From NCBI GenBank assembly GCA_933228675.1, contig OW121741.1:59004037-59068036 (forward strand): a stretch of 64,000 nucleotides of DNA, read 5' to 3'. The notes beneath the pieces were generated by a model. The model saw only the letters and a list, made by a program, of their open reading frames with translations. It was not told the origin of the DNA and did no database searches. The translations under genes and the position numbers were made by a program. Below, one piece after another: positions 11,538 to 21,520 of this stretch. The stretch is from Stomorhina lunata (taxonomy: Eukaryota; Arthropoda; Insecta; Diptera; Rhiniidae). Within the stretch, counting starts at the first letter, position 1. Each line of letters starts with the position of its first letter.

Positions 11538-12207
11538 CAGTAGTGCGATTCACTACGCTTTTTTAACCACAATTGTTTCTTCAAAATTATTAAACCACTA
11601 AATTAACCACACTGCTATTCACTAACACTTTAACAATTTCTGTTGACGTTTAAAGTCAGCTGTTTCAATCAGCTGTTATTAATAAACATATAAATTGTTG
11701 CTTATTAACGCCAACATTTTTGATGCTGTTTAATGTTAAAGAAAAGCTGTTAAGAATAGTGATTTAGAAAAGTGTATTAAAAAATTGTTTCTTTATATAA
11801 ATCGAAAATTATAATTAAAGAAAATATAATATAAGAATATAACAACAAATATAATTTAACTATATGATTTGGCTGCTCAGCAGACGACCAGCTTCTTTTG
11901 ATAGTAGTATGTATTCATTCAGTAATATTCATATATCATCAAAATAAATAAAAATGTATTTAAAATAATAATTATTTTTAATATTTTACTCAAGTTGTTC
12001 TTAAAATTTACAACAAAAATAGTTTTTGGCTTGTTTTTTTTTCTATTCTTTTTTGTGTTTTTCTCTTATTTTGACAAAGTTGCCACATAACTTTACCGTG
12101 GCTTAAACTAAGTTAGTGAATCACATAGTGGTTAGTGCAAACATCAAAATGTGTTGTTAATGGTAGAACATTTTGAAAGTTTTAAAAGTTAGTGAATCGC
12201 ACTACAG
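11538..12207 (+). mobile_element. MITE-like element, inner copy inside Tigger
   Basis: The ends are CA-GTAGTGCGATTCACTA at 11538 and TAGTGAATCGCACTAC-AG at 12207, a terminal inverted repeat of about 16 bp with repeated subterminal 'TTCACTAAC/GTTAGTGAA' words. The interior matches, in reverse orientation, the outer copy that Tigger interrupts (10283-10513 plus 17152-17312). No coding frame is present. I cannot identify a target-site duplication, so the superfamily is open. Confidence 0.7.
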
Positions 12208-12271
12208 GAGAGATGATTATTGAAAAAGCAAAATTTTTACATGCTGAATTAAACATTAATTCCGAGTGTCG
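12208..12271 (+). pseudogene. Tigger transposase, second DNA-binding segment
   Basis: The sequence reads in frame with 10802-11114 as EMIIEKAKFLHAELNINSEC, the helix following TPVSG in CENP-B/Tigger DNA-binding domains. It is cut at 12271 by foldback B. After B, the frame continues across the duplicated TGTCG as C-R-Y-stop-S-G-W-L, so an in-frame TAA at about 15830 disables the gene. Confidence 0.7.
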
Positions 12272-15200
12272 CACAGTGGTTTACGGACGCTTTTTTTTGG
12301 AAATAATTCTGTAACTTTTGAACGACTCGAGATATTTGAATGAAATTTGTCATTGTGATAGTCAAGGAGTATTCGAGTCGGTTTTCAAAAGCACTGGTCC
12401 ACGAGGGGTCGGGAGAGTGATTGATGGACCTTCAAAGTTGGTCACATCGGGTGTTCGACTTTTTTAAAAATTCGCCAAAAATCCATTTATGGATAGATTG
12501 AAAAGAAATTTTAAACTTAAATTGTCTTTGAGAAGTTCTACAAAAAATACGCTTACATGTGTAGGTTATCTTCTTTGGGTTTCGAGATATTTGGGTAAAA
12601 AGGAATTTTTGGGTTGATTTTTTACCTATGTTTTTAAGCTTTTTTTGATCTGGTGGACGCATCTGAGAACCAAAAATTTTTTAAGAATATTCGTTAAATT
12701 TGTAATCAAATTCTATAAAATGTTTGTGCTAGTCGGTTGTAGATATCTTTTTTTTTATTTTTTTTTAATTTTTCCCTAAAAGTTAGCTATATTTTTTCAC
12801 TAATAAAAAAATATTTTCTTAAGAAACATAAAAAGATTTTTAAAGCTTTTCAAAGAAAACATAATGAGAATGCGTATAAAAAAATTCTTGCTAATTCGAC
12901 TTTTGGTCCTCGCACATGCCCTCTCCAAAAAATGCCAATTTGTAAAAAAAAAAAATTCTCAAAAGGCAAAGCACCGATTTGAAAAAAATTACAATGTTTA
13001 TATTTTCTGACATATCTGTTATTGATTAGAAAAGTTTTTTCTGAAACGCGCTGCAAATATAGGCAGTGTTGCCATATTTGTAAAAAAACTCATTTTTTAA
13101 AACCCCTTTTTCCCGAGTTGGGAATTGGGGAATTTTTCAGTTAAAATTGGGAATTTTTTTTAGTCTATTGCCTTTAGATCTTTTTGATCTATATATCTAC
13201 AAAATTTCATTGTGATATCTTTATCCATGTCATTTCTACAAAATATCAAATATTGAAATTATTTTCCTTAAAAAAGTAGAAAAATAATATTTTTTTGTTT
13301 TACGATACAAAGTGTAAAAAGATTAACTCACCTCAAAAAGATTTTTACATACTGTTCATCTCCTGGTCTTTCTCGATCCAATGATACTAAACACGTACAT
13401 AAAGCTATAATACATAGCCTTTAAAAGCTCTGAAAACTTTGCCTCCCATAGCAATTTTAAGCAAAATATTGGAGTATTGGAGAGTAATGTGTGCAAATAA
13501 AGTTAATAGTGCACAGTTGTATTAACTCTGCAATTTCTAAACTACAAGACGGATTTTGACAAAATTTGGAACGTCAATAGAAGAGATGTGAGGCTTTTAG
13601 ATCAATGTTTAAGAACGTATTTGTTGGTAGCACAGTGGGCTCTACAGTGGGAGAAAGTTGCCTACCTCGGCTATATAGAACCTTTGGGTCCGTATAACTT
13701 TCGCCAATTGAGTCCGATCTAAAAGACTTTTATGTTTTCGAAAACTTCTTAAAAAAATTAAGAAAAAAACATGCTTACTTTACTACCTTATCTTTTATAG
13801 TTTACGAGATATTTGAATCCAATTTTTTTTTTTGCTTTTTATGGTATGTCTTCTGGCCTTTTTTGGCCTATTAATCTTTCGTCGTACTACGTAAAATTTT
13901 TAAAAAATACTGCAAGATTGCTAATAAATTTCTAAATGAACTGGAAGAAAAATGTTTTTTATTTTGTAAACTTAATAACACAGACAAATTCTTCAAAGTT
14001 TGTGTACCGAAAAAAGCGTGAAAAATTTTTTTTTTTTTCTCAAAAAAAGTAATATTATTTTTTCAATATTTTTGAAAAATTTTTTCAAAAGACTCAATTC
14101 GTTTTTTACATTTTCTAAAAGGCTGGACTTAAGGGATCAGTATAAACTATATTTCTTAAAATTTTGGACATGCACCCTACAACCAGCGGTAGTCGAAAAT
14201 CAGTCATTTTTTAACAAAACTTGTGTTCTTTGTGACTGCAAACAAATTGTTTATTTTATTTCAAAACTTTTTTTTAACAAAATTGTATTAAGTATAATGT
14301 TCTTAAGATCTGTGCAAAAATCTGATAGAGCCCGGCTATTAATCGGGTCACACAGGCCGCTTTTCTAAACAAACTCAAATTTGCGAAAAGCATACACTTC
14401 CGTATTCAAAACTTTTAATTTACATTTCAGAACTTGTTCCGAAATTTATATTTCTGCTTTTCGCATACACAGGTCCATACTATGTACAAAAATAGTCGTA
14501 ATACCTTGTTTAGATTTAGAGATTTTTGCGAAAAATTACAAAGTAATGTTAAAAAATTATATTAAAATTTTACGGAATCAAATATCTCTTAATCTATAAG
14601 AGATACGGTAGTAAAGTAAGCATGTTTTTTTCTTAATTTTTTAAGAAGTTTTCGAAAACAATCTTTTAGATCGGACCCAATTGGCGAAAGTTATACGGGC
14701 CCAAAGGTTCTATATACCCGAGGTAGGCAACTTTCTCCCACTGTAGAGCCCACTGTGCTACCGACAAATACGTTCAAATATTATAAATATTATAAATATT
14801 ATTTATCTACTTTTTTAAGGAAAATAATTTCAATATTTGATATTTTGTAGAAATGACATGGATAAAGATATCACAATGAAATTTTGTAGATATATAGATC
14901 AAAAAGATCTAAAGGCAATAGACTAAAAAAAATTCCCAATTTTAACTGAAAAATTCCCCAATTCCCAACTCGGGAAATAGGGGTCTTAAAAAATGAGTTT
15001 TTTTTACAAATATGGCAACACTGCCTATATTTGCAGCGCGTTTCAGAAAAAAACTTTTCTAATCAATAACAGATATGTCAGAAAATATAAACATTGTAAT
15101 TTTTTTCACATCGGTACTTTGCCTTTTGAGAAATTTTTGTTTAAACTAAATTGTTTTTTTACAAATTGGCATTTTTTGGAGAGGGCATGTGCGAGGACCA

Positions 15201-15820
15201 AAAGTCGAATTAGCAAGAAATTTTTTTTATACGCACTCTCATTATGTTTTCTTTGAAAGGTTTTAAAAATCTTTTTATGTTTCTTAAGAAAATATTTTTT
15301 ATTAGTGAAAAAATATGGCTAACTTTTAGGGAAAAATTAAAAAAAAAGCGAAATTTTTTTTAAGTTTCAACTTTGAATATTTTTAACTTTCAAACGAAAG
15401 AAGATATCTATAACCGACTTGCACAAAAATTTTATAGAATTTTATTACAAATTTAAAAGCTTAAAAACATAGGTAAAAAATCAACCCAAAAATTCCTTTT
15501 TACCCAAATATCTCGAAACCCAAAGGAGATAACCTACACATGTAAGCGTATTTTTTGTAGATCTCCTCAAGGACAAGTTTAAAATTTTTTTTCAATCCAT
15601 CCATAAATGGATTTTTGGCGAATTTTTAAAAAAGTCGAACACCCGAGGTGACCAACTTTGAAGGTCCATCAATCACTCCCCCGACCCCTCGTGGACCAGT
15701 GCTTTTGAAAACCAACTCGAATACTCCTTGACTATCACAATGCCAAATGTCATTCAAATATCTCGAGTCGTTCAAAAGTTACAGAATTATTTCCAAAAAA
15801 AGCGTCCGTAAACCACTGTG
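12272..15820. mobile_element. Giant foldback element, copy B, inserted in Tigger
   Basis: It starts CACAGTGGTTTACGGACGC and ends GCGTCCGTAAACCACTGTG, flanked by an exact 5 bp duplication TGTCG (12267-12271, 15821-15825). The Tigger coding frame runs up to the first copy and resumes after the second, which independently fixes the boundaries. The arms match foldback A over more than 1 kb (the same 'cccgagttgggaattggggaa' and 'ccagatcaaaaaaagctt' blocks). The unique centre (about 13800-14600) runs in the opposite direction to that of copy A. It encodes no transposase. CACAGTG ends plus a 5 bp G/C-containing duplication fit the Transib superfamily best. Confidence 0.9.
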
Positions 15821-15825
15821 TGTCG

Positions 15826-16604
15826 TTATTAATCTGGATGGCTGGTGAATTTTAAAAAGAGGAACAGAATTCGAAGGCTGAAGTCATCGGGCGAAAAGGA
15901 GTGTGCTGACTATGTTTCTGCTACAATGTTCGTGGAGGATTTAAAGGAATATATTCAGAAGGAAAAATTTACAAGCGAGCAGATTTACAACGCGGATAAA
16001 ACCAGCCTATTTTGGAAATGTTTACCTCAATATTCCTTAGCCTGTGGAAGTGAACGTTCCATTGAGGGATACAAAGAGTCTAAGGAAAGACTCACAGCCT
16101 TGTTATGTGCCAATGCAGCTGGGACTCATAAGTGTAAATTAATGATTATTGGAAAAAGTGCGAAGCCAAGAGCTTTAAAAAACGTTAAGAGCCTTCCTGT
16201 AATTTACAAATCCAATAAAAGAGCTTGGGTAACCCAACAAATTTTTTTGGAGTGGTTTAATAATAATTTCGTACCAGAAGTTAGAGAACATATGGAACAA
16301 AGTGGTTTCGAAAGAAATTGTAAAATTCTTTTACTTCTGGACAACTACAAAGCTCACCCAGATGTGGACGCAATGATGTCTGAAAACGTTGCAGTAAAAT
16401 ATATTCCTCCCAACTGCACATCTTTGATTCAGCCCATGGACCAAGAAGTGATTAGAAGTTTTAAATGCAATTATCGCAAGTCAATTGTGCAGAAACTCTT
16501 ATGTGCAAACAGCAGACATGAATTCGTAAAATCATTAAATATAAAAATAGCAATGTTCAGATGCAGTATTAGCCAAGGTTTTGATCAATGTTTGGTCTAA
16601 TTTA
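15826..16604 (+). pseudogene. Tigger transposase, DDE endonuclease domain
   Basis: The frame resumes after foldback B with GWLVNFKKRNRIRRLKSSGE, the end of the DNA-binding region. The DDE_1 endonuclease follows: first Asp in IYNADKTSLFWKCLP, second in LLLLDNYKAHP, third in TSLIQPMDQEVIRSFK. All three catalytic Asp positions are preserved (DD-D type, as in pogo/Tigger). A stop (TAA) lies just upstream of GWL, and a frameshift lies near 16555-16570, where the frame ends in QGFDQCLV while the family-like continuation (DAVLAKVLINVW) is in another frame. The copy is therefore inactive. Confidence 0.85.
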
Positions 16605-16958
16605 CTAGCTTTTGAAAATGAACTAAGTGACCGTCCTGAAATACAATCAGATATAGAAATACCGGCTGGTTGTTCCATTGATGATTTATCAGAGTGGATG
16701 GAGTGCGATACTGATGTTATGCCGTTTGCTGTTTTATCAGACAATGAAATCATTAACATGGTCAATCAAGCTCAGGAGAGTGATAATAGCTCAAATTCTG
16801 AAGATGAAGAGACTGAAATTAAAACTCCAACTTTATCGCAGGCAATAGAGGCTATATCAGAAACCGATAAAATTCAGATGCATCGTATTCAAAACCATTT
16901 ATTTAAAGAACAATTAAAAACAATAAAGCAAACTAATATAAAAGAATATTTTAAATAA
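16566..16958 (+). pseudogene. Tigger transposase, C-terminal tail (shifted frame)
   Basis: From about 16566 the alternative frame reads DAVLAKVLINVWSNLLAFEN and continues as an acidic, low-complexity tail (EECD/DSSNSEDEETEIK region) to a stop at 16958, ending in a KQTNIKEYFK motif. Tails with a PIP-box-like Q-x-x-I-x-x-YF end occur in pogo/Tigger proteins; here QTNIKEYF has that shape. It overlaps the preceding frame by about 40 bases because of the frameshift. The Tigger right terminus follows about 190 bp later. Confidence 0.75.
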
Positions 16959-17151
16959 TGAATGTATGTTTTAAATTAAAATATGTGGAACATTTGAATC
17001 TGTGAATGTATAAATTGAATTCTTGAATAAAAATAATGAAAAAAAAAAATGCAATTTTATACGTTTTAATAAAATCTCTATTAACCGTGTATTTCGATTA
17101 TCCGTGCTATTCCCGATCCCGCGCGAGCCGCTTAATAGAGGTTTAACTGTA

Positions 17152-17312
17152 TTTCATTTTAAATATTATTTTAACTACATTTTTATTTATTTTGATGATA
17201 GAATGAATACTACTACCAAAGGAACCGGGTGTCTGCAGAGCAGCTATTTGTATATATTGTATTATATATTTTTTTAATTATAATTTATGATTTTTATAAA
17301 GAAACACTTTTC
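17152..17312 (-). mobile_element. MITE-like element, outer copy, right part (truncated)
   Basis: It continues the alignment with the inner copy: 'acatttttatttattttgatgat', 'gaatactactacc', 'tgtctgcagagcagc', 'tttttaattataattt' and 'tataaagaaaca'. The alignment is lost near 17312, well before the expected second terminal repeat, so this copy is truncated. Confidence 0.65.
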
Positions 17313-17336
17313 TAAAAAATTTTTCTTTATTTATAT

Positions 17337-19375
17337 TTGACTATGCCGAATCTTGGATACCTTTCGCCAATGGTGGTCCAAACGAAAAGTACAAAATCAA
17401 AAGAGTTTATAGGTAAGTCTATAGTTTCTGACTACTGAATTTAGATTTAAATTATTCGTGTGAAAAGAAAAAAAATAAAAATATGCGTTTCGCAATTCGA
17501 CAAAATTACCTGGTGTACTGTATGACTAAAGTTAAATGAGACATAATTTTATTACATTTGCCAAAAAGGTTTTTGATACTAAAATATAGCATAAAAAGCC
17601 GTATCTATAGTAGAAATTTAAATGATGTCCCAAAATTTTGATAAGCTTTTTTAATAAATATACGGCTGCACATGTGCCAAGCTTTAAAATAAACTTTTGT
17701 TTATTTAAATCTTTCTTTGAGCCCCCTTTATAGCACTTTTGTCTTAGTCGCCAACAAAGCAACAATACAAGTGTGGGAAATAAAAAAATGATAAAACTGA
17801 AAAATATTTGTGTGTTTCTGTTCGGATGATAATCTTCGCTTTATGTTGATATTTGTTGGACACAATAATAATAATTCGTATTTATTCAGTCCCTCAAATT
17901 ATACATAATGTGTGGTTTTCGCTCTGTCTAGAATTAGGGATTATCCTCCTGATGAGATGGCCTAAGCAACCATCGAAACGCGTCGAGGAAAGGTTTCCCC
18001 ACCAACATTTTTTGGTTTTAACAAAAACTATTTATTACAATAATAAATAATTGTAATAAATTAGGATTCTTAGTGCAATAAATACACTACAGTAAAACTT
18101 TTTAATTGAAAAAAATAATAACTTACGATTTTATCGCCTTCTTTTAAAAACCTCTATAAATCAAGGTAATATTTTCTTACGCAAAATTCTCTATGATCCA
18201 AAAAATATTCAAACCAAAATTTTAAATTTGGTTCATAGAGGGTATATCAGCATCAATGTGTACTTTAATTCGAACGTATTATCCATATAGTAAAAGTTTT
18301 TGATTAGTTACGTAAAACTCTTAAGTAATCGGACCGATTTGGATCAAAGCTTTGGCACTGATTGTTTTGGCAATCTATACAAACCCTAGGATCAAAGGAC
18401 ATACACTCTTAGTGTTAGATACATACATGAGATGTATCTATGTGCAATTATAAGCATTAAAGTGATTTCCGTTCGGGGATATATGAGAGCTTCACTTAAT
18501 GTGATCAGAAATACTTTTGTCAAATGTTTAAAGTGACCGATTGTGACAAAATTTTTCACACTGGCTGATATTTACATAATGGCACAAGAATAGCCAAATT
18601 TAGTGGTCAAAGCTAATATAGTTGATTATTTACTCTCATTTAAGTGGATTTTAGATGGAATTTAAGCCATTAAGTGGTTTATAAAGGAGGTATGACTAAA
18701 TCTGAAAAGAATTCCATGATATTTCGAATGCTGTATAACGATTATTTACAACTTCTTTAAACTAAATTTCATCATAGTATCTATTATAATTTGTCATTTA
18801 TAAGCAACTAAGAGATTGCCTTAGGAGAAGTTATACGGGAGCACTTGTCAAATGTGAACGGATTTCTCCCAATTGCAATCAAAAAATTTAAATTTTTGTT
18901 GATAGGTGAGATACATATATACATAGATATGTAGGTTTTGAACGCATATCATGTTGTTAGCTGCATTTTATGTACTTCCTAGGAAGATTACCTATAATTT
19001 GATATATAATACGTACATTGGCGTTCTAATATTTCAGATATAAATGATTCGGGTGAAAAGAAAAAAAATGAAGGTATGCCGAAAAACTCTCTATGAACAA
19101 ACAAATATTCAAACACAAATTTTTAATTTGGTGTACTTTAATTCTAACGTATCATATACAGTAGAAGTTCTTTACTAGTTACGTAAAACTCTGAAGCTAG
19201 CGGACCGATTTGGATCAACGTTTTGGCAATGATTGTTTTGTCAATCTATACAAGCTTAAGGATGATAGGTTATACATTCTTAGTTTTAGATACATATGTG
19301 GGATATATAGTTTTTGAATGGATAAATATCAATTCTAAATTAGTTGCTAACGTCATTGCTTTGTCGGAAAAGTAA
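17337..19375 (+). repeat. Family X fragments with intervening unassigned DNA
   Basis: An X left-end block starts at 17337 (TATGCCGAATCTTGGATACC, then 'ttcgccaatggtg'). X interior blocks recur at about 18230-18540, 18640-19020 and 19060-19375 ('taaaactctgaa', 'ggaccgatttggatcaa', 'ttgttttg(g/t)caatctatacaa'). Between about 17520 and 18130 the sequence is not X-like and contains the hammerhead motif. No protein frame is credible. Confidence 0.55.
17944..17989 (+). ncRNA. Hammerhead ribozyme motif (Penelope-type minimal form)
   Basis: All core positions are present in order. Stem I strand TCCTC is at 17944-17948, the core CTGATGA at 17949-17955, and stem II is GATGG / CCATC with a 9-base loop (17956-17974). 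GAA lies at 17975-17977, a self-complementary ACGCGT serves as stem III (17978-17983), C is the cleavage-site base (17984, triplet GTC), and the stem I partner GAGGA follows (17985-17989). A six-base palindromic stem III with almost no loop cannot fold well as a monomer. In Penelope-like retroelements such minimal hammerheads act as dimers, with stem III forming between two copies. I infer a Penelope-like terminal-repeat remnant, but no Penelope reverse transcriptase or GIY-YIG domain is visible nearby. Confidence 0.8.
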
Positions 19376-19378
19376 TAA

Positions 19379-19672
19379 CCCGCCGTGGTATATACAGGTT
19401 AGTCATCCGCCTAGCATACCAGAGGTCCCAAGTTCAATCCCCGCCAGACCTACTTGAAAAAAATGAATTTCAAAAAAGCGGCGGTTCACCTCATAACTCA
19501 GCTAGCCACTGGTTATTGAGTATTAGGCTATGTAAAACTTCTCTTACTAATGCATTTGTTGTTCGGAGTCGGCGTTAAAATGTAGGTCCCTTTCAATGAG
19601 TCTAAAAATAGAATCGGATGCAGCTCATTGCTTGAGAGAAGTACCCCTTGTTCCAATTTGCTTCTAGTAAAA
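19379..19672 (+). mobile_element. tRNA-derived SINE
   Basis: The 5' part has RNA polymerase III promoter boxes: an A-box-like TGGTATATACAGG at 19386-19398 and a B-box-like AAGTTCAATCC at 19430-19440. The spacing suits a tRNA-like gene, and the intervening 'CCGCCTAGCATACCAGAGGT' resembles an anticodon arm region. An unrelated tail follows ('gttcggagtcggcgttaaaa', 'atcggatgcagctcattg', 'cccttgttccaatttgc'), which I associate with SINEs in muscoid flies. It lies within family X sequence. It is not a functional tRNA: the acceptor stem does not close. Confidence 0.7.
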
Positions 19673-19954
19673 TATATAGTTTTTTAAACGGTTATATGGC
19701 CAAATCACTTCTAAATTTTGGTGTCTTGGCGATATATCAGGTGTTAATAGACTGATTTTGATAAATAGGAAGATTTACTCAAATCTGATATATAAAACTA
19801 CTTTTGGTAATTTGGTCTCATAACGGGTATAGTTTTACATTTACAAGCTTTTAAATCTGCATTTATCTTTTTTATGTTCACACATATTGCTCACACAGAT
19901 AGGAAAAATATAACAAATGTTTATCTTAAGATGATTATTCTCTCATGAGCATTT

Positions 19955-20007
19955 AAACAAACAGGTTGTGTTGTTAGTGTCTTACTAACAAAACAACTTG
20001 TTTGTTT
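19955..20007. repeat. Imperfect 24 bp hairpin
   Basis: The arms 19955-19978 and 19984-20007 are complementary at 22 of 24 positions, with a 5-base spacer. The sequence (AAACAAACA...TGTTAGT) looks like the tip of a degraded inverted repeat. The surrounding stretch 19676-20059 has no other recognisable content. Confidence 0.7.
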
Positions 20008-20059
20008 GAGTATAGGGCATAGATAGAGAGAGAACTACAAAAATAACATACACAAACAC

Positions 20060-21314
20060 CAGTGTTGCCACCAACCAAATGTTAAATTACACATGGATCG
20101 TGCCAAAATTACACATGAAATTAGGAATTACACATGATTTTTTTTCTGGCAAAATACATGTTTTGAATTTAATTTAATTATTTTTTTTTTTTTTTTTTTT
20201 TTGTTAAAAATTAAAAAAAAAAATTATTTGTAGTTTTTAAATTAATGTTCATCGTTTCCTTATTTCATAACGCTTGAAAAGAAAACAATAAATGTATACT
20301 ATTTCAAATCGTTACTTAGCAAAATAAACAAAATGAAATACATAACGACTATATTGAAAATCGTCCACTTCTTGTTTAACATTTTTTGTGTTGGTTCAAA
20401 AATTGGTCCATCTATCTCCAAGGAATTCTTTAAATCAAAAACTTTTATCCAATAATCTTCTGGCTCCAAAGCCCAAAAGTTTCAAAATCGACAAGTGCAT
20501 GTCAAGAGTTTCCAAATCGACATTGAAGAATTGAAATCTTTTTGTTAAACATATGTGTCACCTTCAGCTAGAAAAGGGACCTAGTGTATGAAAATGAAGT
20601 TTTGAGAAAAACTAAAAAATAAAATTTTAATGTTTTTCTCATTTTTATCGATTTTCCCAAGTTCGTTTTGTACGTTTGGCAAATAAATTTTTATCAGAAT
20701 TCTAACTTATTTCATCTTATTCTAACCCCTTTTAGGTACCAGAATCCACTGCTAAGTCTAAGCCCATTTTTTGACACACTAGGTTCCATTTCTCGTAAAA
20801 GGTCACATATTCTCGTAAAAGGTCACATATTGATGTTAAAAAGTTTGGACAATTTTGGGATCAGGAATATCCGCAATTGAATAAATATCGTCACTTAAAT
20901 TAAATATTGTTTTAATTTGACGAATATAAAATTCTCGAAAATCATGAAGTATATTTTTTCTCCGAAATAGAAATTGTGGTCAAAGATTCATGAGTAGATA
21001 TACCAATATTTCATATTCTTTAATAAACATATATATTTTAATCTGAATGGTTGATTTCCCATAAGCACTGGGATTTTAAAACAAACATTTTTATAGAGTT
21101 AAAATAAAAAGTTTGCATTATATGCATTATTTCGACTTTGAATGGGACGCACATAAATTTTTAAAATGCAAGTTTTGAAAACTGATAGTATACTTAAAAA
21201 TGACAAAAATTGAAATTGCACATCAATTACACATGCAGCCAATTACACATCGGCTACACATGAAAATAAAAATTACACATAATATGTGTAATTACACCTG
21301 AAGTGGCAACACTG
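20060..21314 (+). mobile_element. Non-autonomous hAT element, copy 1
   Basis: The terminal inverted repeats CAGTGTTGCCAC / GTGGCAACACTG are flanked by an exact 8 bp duplication ACAAACAC (20052-20059, 21315-21322), diagnostic of hAT. The subterminal regions carry many copies of ATTACACATG in both orientations, plausible transposase-binding sites. The interior is AT-rich and non-coding, including a poly-T tract near 20167-20202. An inverted copy lies at 25622-30370. Confidence 0.9.
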
Positions 21315-21520
21315 ACAAACACATGATGCAATAGTATTATTTTGCGGGACACTGATTTAAATCAGGGATGACCAAAGAGAGGAATGTGATTGTATTTGTG
21401 AGCGAAAGAGAGGATACACAGGCAGAAGCAAGAATTGACATAAATATGGTTGTTTATTTCTATTTTATTTCAGTTACCGCTGAACCAGAGTGAAATGAAC
21501 ATGCGGAGGAGTATTGATCT

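Larger units (their letters stand above)
11115..12207 (+). other. Intron-like interruption of the Tigger ORF, built of repeats
   Basis: The Tigger frame is cut between CAG|GTAAGT (a perfect fly donor consensus) at 11114/11115 and CACTACAG|GAG at 12207/12208. Joining the two sides restores a continuous Tigger-like frame across a split glycine codon (VSG, then EMIIEKAKFLHAEL). The interval holds a degenerate foldback (11152-11500) and a MITE-like element (11538-12207) whose terminal repeat supplies or directly abuts the acceptor AG. There is no strong polypyrimidine tract before the acceptor. It may be a true intron colonised by repeats or an insertion that happens to splice. Confidence 0.6.
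10516..17149 (+). mobile_element. Tigger/pogo-type DNA transposon, interrupted by other elements
   Basis: The left end CAGTTAAACCTCTGTTAACC and right end (reverse complement) CAGTTAAACCTCTATTAAGC form the terminal inverted repeat, flanked by TA on both sides (10514-10515 and 17150-17151). Extra 'CTCTATTA(A/T)CCG' words repeat inside both ends. It encodes a CENP-B-type helix-turn-helix protein followed by a DDE endonuclease, as Tigger elements do. It is interrupted by sequence at 11115-12207 and by foldback B at 12272-15820. Removing these joins the reading frame, which has at least one stop and one frameshift, so the copy is dead. It sits inside a MITE-like element. Confidence 0.9.

Noticed and set aside
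17532..17765. A minus-strand frame near the hammerhead as a Penelope protein fragment
   Set aside because: No GIY-YIG or RT motif can be read in it; the composition is that of AT-rich non-coding DNA.
19379..19455. A functional tRNA gene
   Set aside because: A- and B-box-like elements are present but the acceptor and D stems do not pair, and a SINE body follows.
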